A stretch of DNA of 11,455 nt, taken from assembly GCA_049511115.1 (NCBI GenBank), contig JBEKYH010000122.1, positions 1-11,455 of the forward strand. The letters run 5' to 3'. A model generated the notes under the pieces. The model was not told where the DNA came from and searched no databases. It saw only the letters and a list, made by a program, of their open reading frames with translations. This document shows, piece after piece, positions 6,071-11,455 of the stretch. Positions within the stretch are counted from its first letter, which is position 1; the number at the start of each line of letters is the position of its first letter. The DNA comes from JBEKYH01 sp049511115. Lineage in GTDB: Bacteria; Planctomycetota; Phycisphaerae; Tepidisphaerales; Tepidisphaeraceae. Both the position numbers and the translations under genes were made by a program.

Positions 6071-8179
6071 TCACTTCCAAACCGTGACGCCGGCCGGTGG
6101 GACATCCCAATCGCCGATGATTGCCTTTGTATTCGCCGGCGCAGAAAGCGCCTGATGATCCGCCGAAAAGTTCGTCGCCACCCAGAATCCATCGCGCCAA
6201 TCTACCAGCATTCCGTCGGCGTATTTTTGCGTCGCGACGCCGGCGCGGTCAAAAACGCCGCGGATTAATTGGCCTTCCAATTCGCCGTCCTGGGAATCAA
6301 CGCCGATGTAGGTGACGGTTCCTTTGCCCAAGTTTCGCGTGACCGCGGCCACTTTGCCGGCATAGAACTGATCCGCGTACGTCGCCAGCACATCTGTTCC
6401 AGCGTCGGGCTGCAGGATTTCAGCCCAGGAAATCCACGGGTAGGTCTGCCCGCCCGCGGTCACGTGGCCGACATTGGGAGCGGGGATCGTGTCATAGAAG
6501 GATATCTTCGCTCCGATCAGGTCGAGAATCGGCTGAGCCCAGGGCCCTTCCCACAAAAATCCGCGGCGATCTTTCTGGCCCGTGCGGCAGGTCAAAATCA
6601 GGTGGCCGCCGGCGTTGGCGTAATCCTTCCAGCGCTGGACCAGTTTGTCGTCCAGCAGTTGATACGCAGGGGCGACTAAAAACGGATAGGAAGAAAAATC
6701 CTTGTCCTCGGTGATGACATCCACGGGGCAGCCTAAGCGTTTGAGGGCGCGATACTGTTTGAGCAGGTGCTCGGAGGTGTCCCAGCGAATGGATTGCTTG
6801 TGATTGTCGATGTCCCAGCGATTGTCGTAGTTGTAAAGAATCGCGGTCCGACGCGCGGCGTAGTCGGCCGGTTCCTTGGCGGCGGGATCGCGCAGGGTGC
6901 GCAGCATCGCGATCTCGGTGGCGGCCTGGGAATACTGCTGGCCGCCGGTCGTGGGAGTGACGCCGTCGGTTCCGACCAGTCCGTAATGATAAAGCTCGGC
7001 GCCTGAAAGCGGCTCGCGATAGCGATAGGTGCAGACGAGTTTGCTGCCGGCGGCGAATGCGCGCATGAGCCACATGTGAACGGCGCCGGGATAGAGCTGC
7101 GGATTCACATCGCCCCAGTTCACCTGGCCGGGCTGCAACTCCATGATGCCGTGAAAGCCGTTGATATTGCGGAAGAAATCATGGGCAAAGGACATGACGG
7201 CGGGGCTGCCCATGCGGAAACCCAGCGGGCCTTCGTTGGGATTTCCGTGGGCGGGATACATCGTAAAAGTGGAGATATCGAGGTCGTGGCCGGAGAGAGC
7301 CGGATTCACGGCCGGAAAATCGTGCATGAAATTGGTGGTGATCCACTGGCGATTGCCGCAGTATTTGCGAAGTGAATCGGCCTGAAAGCGAATGTAATCG
7401 GCGGCCTCGTCGGCAAACCAGCGCTGCGAATCGAGCAGTTGGTGCGGATTGAGCTGGGCGATCTCTTCCTTGGCGTTGGGAAGACGGATTTGATCGAAGG
7501 TCTGGTATTTCTGCGACCAGAAGGCGTTGCCCCAATCGCGATTGAGGGCATCGATCGTGCCGTATTTTTTGGCCAGCCACTGGCGGAATTTGTTCTGGCT
7601 TGCGTCGCTAAAATCCGGCTCTTTGCCGTAGTGGCTCAGTTCGTTGTCGATCTGCCATCCCCAGACGGTGGGGTTGTTGCCGAAATGCTCAGCCAGGGCC
7701 TCGTCGATCTTGCCGACGTATTGGCGATAGAGATCGACGCTCCAGGACGCCTGTTGGCGCGTGCCGTGCTGCATGGTACGGCCGTCGGCGTCGATCATGA
7801 GCACTTGGGGGTGTGCCTGCGTGAGCCAGATGGGGGGCGTGGCGCTGGGGGTGCAAAGCACTACTTTCAGACCCTGGTCGGCGCAGAGCTGAACGACTTT
7901 ATCGAGCCAGGCGAAATCGTAATGACCCTCGGTCGGCTCCATTTCGGCCCAGGCAAATTCGCCGATGTGGACGAATTCCAGATTGAGTTTTTTGATGTTG
8001 GCGATGTCCCGCGCCCACTGTTCTGTCGGCCAGGCTTCGGGATAGTAATAGACGCCGATGCGCATCATGTCGGCCTCGGAGAAGAAGTCGGGTTTGGCGG
8101 GCTGGGCCTGCGCCGTGGCGAGAGAGCTCGTCAATACAATCGCCGCCATAGTCGCCAGGCAGGAAAGCCGAACCATCAT
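6071..8179 (-). CDS. Secreted GH42 beta-galactosidase
   Basis: This enzyme hydrolyses terminal beta-D-galactosides from galactose-containing oligo- or polysaccharides, by the retaining mechanism of family GH42. The 702-residue product begins with a signal peptide (MMVRLSCLATMAAIVLTSSLATAQA, cleavage near 25), so it is exported, whereas many GH42 enzymes are cytoplasmic. The TIM barrel (about 40-410) opens with MRIGVYYYPEAWP. It carries the predicted acid/base E180 in WQIDNELSHYG and the predicted nucleophile E347 in GIMELQPGQVNW, both standard GH42 signatures. The remainder fits the trimerisation (A42_M) domain and a short C-terminal beta domain ending in VTVWK. I chose the ATG at 8179 because GGAGG lies five bases before it and the signal peptide follows directly; in-frame ATGs at 8191 and 8305 are weaker. 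It is the first gene of an operon with the large DUF4450-type hydrolase, 7 nt downstream. Confidence 0.92.
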   Translation of the reverse strand: MMVRLSCLATMAAIVLTSSLATAQAQPAKPDFFSEADMMRIGVYYYPEAWPTEQWARDIANIKKLNLEFVHIGEFAWAEMEPTEGHYDFAWLDKVVQLCADQGLKVVLCTPSATPPIWLTQAHPQVLMIDADGRTMQHGTRQQASWSVDLYRQYVGKIDEALAEHFGNNPTVWGWQIDNELSHYGKEPDFSDASQNKFRQWLAKKYGTIDALNRDWGNAFWSQKYQTFDQIRLPNAKEEIAQLNPHQLLDSQRWFADEAADYIRFQADSLRKYCGNRQWITTNFMHDFPAVNPALSGHDLDISTFTMYPAHGNPNEGPLGFRMGSPAVMSFAHDFFRNINGFHGIMELQPGQVNWGDVNPQLYPGAVHMWLMRAFAAGSKLVCTYRYREPLSGAELYHYGLVGTDGVTPTTGGQQYSQAATEIAMLRTLRDPAAKEPADYAARRTAILYNYDNRWDIDNHKQSIRWDTSEHLLKQYRALKRLGCPVDVITEDKDFSSYPFLVAPAYQLLDDKLVQRWKDYANAGGHLILTCRTGQKDRRGFLWEGPWAQPILDLIGAKISFYDTIPAPNVGHVTAGGQTYPWISWAEILQPDAGTDVLATYADQFYAGKVAAVTRNLGKGTVTYIGVDSQDGELEGQLIRGVFDRAGVATQKYADGMLVDWRDGFWVATNFSADHQALSAPANTKAIIGDWDVPPAGVTVWK

Positions 8180-8379
8180 GTGTGCCTCCATCGGGATACG
8201 CGCCTCCAACCAAATGCGAAAGGTCGAGGCAAGCATAAAGTTGCGCGGCCGGCGCGTCGAGCGCACAAAATCGCATTTTCCCGCCGAAATTCCGTTGCAA
8301 GTCAAGTCGCGTAAACGTATTCTTCGCTTTCAAGCGGAGCAAACAGTTCTAAAAGTCACATCCAATAAAGGAGGCACCC
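8180..8379. other. Divergent intergenic region with promoters for both directions
   Basis: This 200-bp gap separates the start of the GH42 operon (leftward) from the start of the Gly-rich protein gene (rightward), so it must hold both promoters unless a longer transcript reads through. A rightward candidate is listed separately. Leftward, TATGCT on the minus strand about 50-60 bp ahead of the GH42 start could be a -10, but I see no good -35. A short inverted repeat CGCTT-TC-AAGCG lies at about 8325-8336. No small gene is supported here. Confidence 0.5.
8295..8323 (+). promoter_or_regulatory. Candidate sigma70 promoter for the Gly-rich exported protein
   Basis: TTGCAA (8295-8300) and TATTCT (8318-8323) are separated by exactly 17 bp, and each matches the sigma70 consensus at 4 of 6 positions. 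The start codon is 57 bp downstream. The match is modest and could be chance in a 200-bp gap, although the correct spacing and placement favour it. Confidence 0.35.
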
Positions 8380-9204
8380 ATGTTTGGGCGCATTCTTCTC
8401 GGCGGAATGGCGTTTTTGGCTGGGTCGGCGCTGGTAGTCCAGGCCGCTCCTCTCGACGATCTGAAGGCGGCCACGCAAAAGCTGGCCGACGCGGACAATT
8501 ATAGTTGGAAGACCACCACTGTGGCGGCCAACGGCGGGTTCGGGGGTGGTTCCACCACCGGCAAGGCCCAGAAGGACGGGTTGATCGACGTCTCCCAGAC
8601 CACCAGCTTCGGCGGCAACGACATGACCACTGAAGCGCTCATCAAGGGTGACAAACTGGTCATCAAGGGTGACAGCGGTTGGCAGACGGCTGATGAAATC
8701 ACCGCTGCGGCAGGTGGCGGAGGAGGAGGCGGTGGTGGCGGTGGCGGAGGTTTCAATCCGGCGACTTTCGCAATTCGCCGCTTTACGGGCTTCAAGGCCC
8801 CGGTCGCCCAGATTCAGGACGTTGAAGGAAAGCTGACCGACCTAACCAAGGCAGATGACGCGTGGACAGCCGACCTCTCGCCCGCTGATGCAACGACGCT
8901 CATGGCGTTTGGCCGCGGACGCGGCGGTCGGCGCGGCGGTGGAGGTGGCGGCGGTGGAGCAGGCGGCGCCGGTGGCGCTCCCGCGACTCCTCCCCCGGCC
9001 CCGGCTATCACCAATCCCAAGGCGACCGTGAAGTTCTGGATCACCGATGGCGTGCTCACCAAGTATGAGCTGCACACCAGCGGAACGATAAGCGCAAACG
9101 GCAACGACTTCGACATCGACACCACGGCCACGACTGAATTCAGTGACGTGGGCAAGACGACGATCACCGTCCCCGACGACGCAAAGACGAAATTAGGGCT
9201 TTAA
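8380..9204 (+). CDS. Exported LolA/LppX-like protein with glycine-rich inserts (function unknown)
   Basis: The 274-residue product starts with a signal peptide (hydrophobic about 6-20, cleavage near VVQA, residue 22). There is no lipobox cysteine, so it is probably soluble in the periplasm or outside. The start is well supported by AAAGGAGG five bases before the ATG. The rest resembles the LolA/LppX beta-sheet fold: an N-terminal helix (DDLKAATQKLADADNYSW), strand-rich repeats around DGLIDVSQTTSFGGNDMTTE and GDKLVIKGDSGWQT, and a late VKFWITDGVLTKYELHTSG segment ending in TITVPDDAK. Such proteins can carry lipids or hydrophobic ligands, but a function is not shown. The fold is interrupted by 13 consecutive glycines (112-124) and by a Gly/Arg-rich then Pro-rich tract (about 178-208). 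It is flanked by its own promoter candidate and a terminator, so it is probably monocistronic. Confidence 0.8.
   Translation: MFGRILLGGMAFLAGSALVVQAAPLDDLKAATQKLADADNYSWKTTTVAANGGFGGGSTTGKAQKDGLIDVSQTTSFGGNDMTTEALIKGDKLVIKGDSGWQTADEITAAAGGGGGGGGGGGGGFNPATFAIRRFTGFKAPVAQIQDVEGKLTDLTKADDAWTADLSPADATTLMAFGRGRGGRRGGGGGGGGAGGAGGAPATPPPAPAITNPKATVKFWITDGVLTKYELHTSGTISANGNDFDIDTTATTEFSDVGKTTITVPDDAKTKLGL
8713..8751 (+). repeat. Run of 13 glycine codons (GGN)
   Basis: Thirteen consecutive GGN codons with mixed third positions (GGT, GGC, GGA) encode an uninterrupted glycine stretch. The mixed codons make simple slippage less likely than in a pure repeat, and any gain or loss of whole codons would leave the frame intact. 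It probably forms a flexible loop between two strands of the exported protein. Confidence 0.85.
8911..8976 (+). repeat. Gly/Arg-rich low-complexity tract
   Basis: This stretch encodes GRGRGGRRGGGG followed by Gly/Ala residues, and then runs into a Pro/Ala stretch. It is the second low-complexity insert of the exported protein. The arginines give this loop a positive charge, unlike the first, pure-glycine insert. Confidence 0.75.
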
Positions 9205-9236
9205 CCGCCCGAAGATTTTTTGGCAGCCTCATCGTC

Positions 9237-9268
9237 AGCCCAGGGACTCATCTCCCTGGGCTTTTTTT
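9237..9268 (+). terminator. Rho-independent terminator of the Gly-rich protein gene
   Basis: The perfect 10-bp stem AGCCCAGGGA (9237-9246) / TCCCTGGGCT (9253-9262), with a six-base loop (CTCATC), runs into seven consecutive T (9262-9268). It lies 32 bp after the stop codon at 9204. This is a textbook intrinsic terminator in the rightward direction. Confidence 0.93.
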
Positions 9269-9779
9269 GCGCCGCGCGCCAGAGGCCGTTCTCCGGAATT
9301 GCCAGACGATTAAAAAGTAGGCTTACTTTACAATCACTTCAAATGGCTGCCTATTTTAGTGCACGAAGCATCTCCAAAAGTATCGTAAAATTGCGTAGAT
9401 TATCCGTATGAAAATCGAAATCAAATAAATTTTTATCGCATACTATTTAGGCATTATTGACTATTAAATACGCAGGCACTGCTCGCGTGGATTTCCCATC
9501 GAGGCAGAAATAAACAAGATAATCCATTATTACCAATAAAAATGGCGGATAATTCGCCGAAACCAAGCCATTGATCGCACTGCAAGAATTGCGCGCTATC
9601 AAGCCGACATGCATATTTATTATTCATTATTGAATCATTTGTTGGCGTACAAGATTGAATATGTGTGCATTTTGCAATGCACGGCATCTTCTTTGCCAAG
9701 GAAAGTCAGCGTGGCATGGTCAACCATTTCCGCCTGCGCTTAAGCGCGGGCCAGGGCACTTTTTTGAAGGGACACGATC
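9269..9779. other. AT-rich intergenic region before the permease; no gene supported
   Basis: About 510 bp lie between the terminator and the permease start. From about 9300 to 9700 the base composition is much more AT-rich than anywhere else (9421-9480 has only 17 G/C of 60, counted by hand). Small reading frames are present on both strands but none has a convincing ribosome site or recognisable product. Inverted repeats are ATTCA-TTAT-TGAAT (9622-9635), GTGCAT-TTTGCA-ATGCAC (9665-9682), and the pair at 9716-9751 listed separately. The permease promoter is presumably in this stretch, but I find no convincing -35/-10 pair. A decayed gene, a small RNA or a regulatory region are all possible. 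Confidence 0.55.
9716..9751 (+). promoter_or_regulatory. Two adjacent palindromes in the permease leader (candidate operator or attenuator)
   Basis: ATGGT-CA-ACCAT (9716-9727) is followed directly by a 20-bp palindrome (9732-9751) with one mismatched pair, whose 12-bp core GCGCTTAAGCGC (9736-9747) is perfect. They end 28 bp ahead of the permease ATG, and a T6 run (9760-9765) and the GAAGGG ribosome site (9766-9771) follow. TGGT/ACCA half-sites are reminiscent of GntR/FadR-type operators, but this is only a resemblance. A repressor site or a leader hairpin acting on ribosome access would both fit the position. Confidence 0.35.
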
Positions 9780-11455
9780 ATGGCAGAGATCGAATCTGGG
9801 AAGCAAACAACAGGGTCGTTTAAGCCGACTTTGGGCCTGACCGGCCTGACGGCGAATGCGGCGGCCCTGATTGCGCCGGGCGCATTCTTGTGGCTTACAT
9901 TCGCCGAGCAATCCACATATGGCGCGCCATCAGCGGCGTCGGCCATGTGGCTGGGAATGTTCACATGCTTGCTGTTGTGTTTGGCGACCGCGATTTCCTA
10001 TGGGCAGCTCGCCAAGCTATACCCCGGAGCTGGTTCGTCTTACTTCTTTGCCGAGCAGGCTTTCCTCTCGAAAAAGCAAGTCTACCGCTGGGCACGCGTG
10101 CAAAAGTTCATCATCGGCTGGGCCAGCCACCTCTACTACTGGGTTTATCCCGGCGTGATGGTCGGCGTCACGGCTCTGTTCATCGGTTACATGTCGGGCG
10201 TGTTGTGGCCCAATACGTTTAACAGCACCATTGGAAGCCCGCCGCTGATGCTGGCATTCTGCGTTGTTTTCTCGCTGGGCGTTTCCTGGATTGCCTACAA
10301 GGGCGTCGTCGGATCGACCGGCGTCGCAGTGTCCGTCAATCTCATCCAGATTGTGGCCTTGACCATCTTCTCCTGCATGGCCATCGCGCACCGCGTTCAT
10401 GTGAAGGAAGGCGACCTGGACTATAACCTCGTCAACGGTCTCGCATCGCCTTACGTTCAGGACAGTTACACGCCAACAGGGGCAACCGCTTCGACTAATA
10501 AGACCTACGCCGACGGCTCACCCGTGTGGACTTATTTCCTTGCCAACAAGGACGGCAGCGTCGTCCAGCCTGATGCTGATGGCGCGACCATCAAAGTCTC
10601 TGCCGACGGCACGAGCTACACGGTGGACACCACCGACACGCCGGTTCAGATCCCGACCAATAATGCCGACGGCACCCCCGTCGATAAACAGTGGCAACAC
10701 ACGGGCGACACGCTCGTGCTCCAAGGCCCGACTACACAGCCGACCGGAACCGCCCTGGACAAAGGCGCCGTCGCCAAAGCCCAGTGGAATACCACATCCT
10801 ACGAAGGCGGCATGACGCAGGACCCCAAGAGCGGCGTGTGGACGTTCAACTACCATGACAGCGCCAAGTCCGTCATCGCTCCGCATAAGTTCAGCTTTGT
10901 CATCGTGGAAATGGGCATGGCGATCCTCTGCTTCTGCGGGTTTGAGTCCTGCTCGGCCCTGGGTGCGGAAGCGAAGAACCCCAAGAAGCACATTCCCATT
11001 GCCATCGTTCTTTCGCTGCTGATTCAGGGCGGTTTCTGCTATCTGTTTGAGTACTTCGCGGCCAACTATTTCCAAAGCTCCAGCTTTACCAACACGACTG
11101 AATCGGGTTCATCGGCTCCGATCGGCGACATGATGCAGTTGGTGGGCGCCTGGGCATTCGGTTCGCCGAACGCGGGGTGGTGGTTCACCTTCATTGAAGC
11201 AATTACCGTATTTCTGGCCCTGGTTGGCACGACGCTCTCCTGCATCAACACCGGCGCTCGCGTAACCTACGCGATGGGCCGCGATGAGGAGGTGCCCGCG
11301 CACTTTGGCCTCATCCACGGCAAGAACGACACGCCGCACCGCTGCATCTGGACGCTGGCGATTATTTCCATCGTCGTCGGTTTTGTCGGCGTGCTCTTCT
11401 ATCTCTGTGGCCCGGCGGCCGTCTTCCCCGATAGCACGCTGTCCGACGCTCAGAA
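9780..11455 (+). CDS. APC-superfamily amino acid permease, 5' part (continues beyond the window)
   Basis: This gene encodes an inner-membrane transporter, probably for an amino acid or amine; the substrate is not predictable. It is open to the window end (558 residues, no stop). The ATG at 9780 has GAAGGG seven to eight bases upstream. The family pattern is clear: TM1 (about 20-41, ending IAPGAFLWLTF), TM2 (about 55-75), the LYPGAGSSYFFAEQAF motif before TM3, TM4-TM5 (about 155-203), and the TM6 signature FCGFES followed by GAEAKNPKKHIPIAI (about 385-409). Later come helices and a cytoplasmic RDEEVPAHFGLIHG loop (about 501-514). Between TM5 and TM6 lies a hydrophilic insert of about 160 residues (207-367), rich in DG, Thr and Asn, where APC proteins usually have a short loop. 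By standard APC topology it is extracytoplasmic. No partner gene is visible. The palindromes upstream suggest local regulation. Confidence 0.9.
   Translation, partial: MAEIESGKQTTGSFKPTLGLTGLTANAAALIAPGAFLWLTFAEQSTYGAPSAASAMWLGMFTCLLLCLATAISYGQLAKLYPGAGSSYFFAEQAFLSKKQVYRWARVQKFIIGWASHLYYWVYPGVMVGVTALFIGYMSGVLWPNTFNSTIGSPPLMLAFCVVFSLGVSWIAYKGVVGSTGVAVSVNLIQIVALTIFSCMAIAHRVHVKEGDLDYNLVNGLASPYVQDSYTPTGATASTNKTYADGSPVWTYFLANKDGSVVQPDADGATIKVSADGTSYTVDTTDTPVQIPTNNADGTPVDKQWQHTGDTLVLQGPTTQPTGTALDKGAVAKAQWNTTSYEGGMTQDPKSGVWTFNYHDSAKSVIAPHKFSFVIVEMGMAILCFCGFESCSALGAEAKNPKKHIPIAIVLSLLIQGGFCYLFEYFAANYFQSSSFTNTTESGSSAPIGDMMQLVGAWAFGSPNAGWWFTFIEAITVFLALVGTTLSCINTGARVTYAMGRDEEVPAHFGLIHGKNDTPHRCIWTLAIISIVVGFVGVLFYLCGPAAVFPDSTLSDAQ

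Noticed and set aside
6064..6192. Upstream extension of the large hydrolase to the ATG at 6192
   Set aside because: It would overlap the end of the GH42 gene by 122 nt and add an Arg-rich leader before the signal peptide. The ATG at 6063 has a ribosome site and sits 7 nt after the GH42 stop.
8180..8305. Upstream extension of the GH42 gene to the ATG at 8305
   Set aside because: It would put about 40 residues in front of a normal signal peptide. GGAGG lies five bases before the ATG at 8179.
7439..8314. 291-codon plus-strand frame opposite the GH42 gene
   Set aside because: Antisense shadow. The GH42 catalytic motifs on the other strand establish the true coding frame.
9220..9411. 63-codon plus-strand frame in the intergenic region
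   Set aside because: It reads straight through the strong terminator at 9237-9268 and has no ribosome site.
9454..9699. 81-codon Cys-containing minus-strand frame in the AT-rich island
   Set aside because: No Shine-Dalgarno sequence at a proper distance, no hydrophobic or domain pattern, and no supporting context. A real small protein is not excluded but cannot be supported.
9732..9765. Palindrome plus T6 run as an intrinsic terminator
   Set aside because: The stem ends eight bases before the T-run, and the structure sits directly ahead of a ribosome site and start codon, so a simple terminator is unlikely.
1..11455. CRISPR array, tRNA, rRNA, insertion sequence or defence system
   Set aside because: I saw no regularly spaced direct repeats, cloverleaf, rRNA core sequence, transposase or nuclease motif anywhere in the window.

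Overview
The window is GC-rich bacterial DNA (roughly 60% G+C by eye) apart from one AT-rich intergenic island near 9300-9700. Secreted glycoside hydrolases, including a DUF4450-type enzyme, a Gly-rich exported protein, and palindromic REP-like elements that can be read as protein (encoding an LPSLALPRQYRGRG-like peptide) together suggest a heterotrophic bacterium, perhaps of the Planctomycetota or a neighbouring phylum. This taxonomic guess rests on general resemblance and is tentative.

Layout. (1) 1-243 is non-coding and holds a REP-like hairpin and a short inverted repeat ahead of a sensory operon. (2) 244-2372 (+) is a translationally coupled two-component system: an OmpR-type response regulator followed by a membrane histidine kinase, overlapping by 7 nt. 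(3) 2335-8179 (-) is a two-gene operon of exported carbohydrate-active enzymes: a GH42 beta-galactosidase, then 7 nt later a very large DUF4450/six-hairpin-type hydrolase. Its 3' end overlaps the histidine kinase tail-to-tail by 38 bp. (4) 8180-8379 is a divergent promoter region. (5) 8380-9204 (+) encodes a small exported LolA/LppX-like protein with two glycine-rich inserts and ends at a clear intrinsic terminator. (6) 9269-9779 is a gene-free, AT-rich stretch that ends in closely spaced inverted repeats. (7) 9780 to the end (+) is the 5' part of an APC-superfamily amino acid permease with an unusually long extracytoplasmic insert between TM5 and TM6. It runs off the window.

How they work together: the two hydrolases are very likely co-expressed and probably act together outside the cytoplasm on a galactose-containing glycan, possibly a plant or algal heteropolysaccharide. 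No transporter or SusCD-like pair accompanies them here. The two-component system, the Gly-rich protein and the permease look like separate transcription units, and no functional link between them and the hydrolases can be shown from the sequence. I see no CRISPR array, tRNA, rRNA or insertion sequence. The most unusual items are the REP-like palindrome that forms part of the signal-peptide coding region of the large hydrolase, the ~160-residue insert in the permease, and the Gly-rich inserts in the small exported protein.
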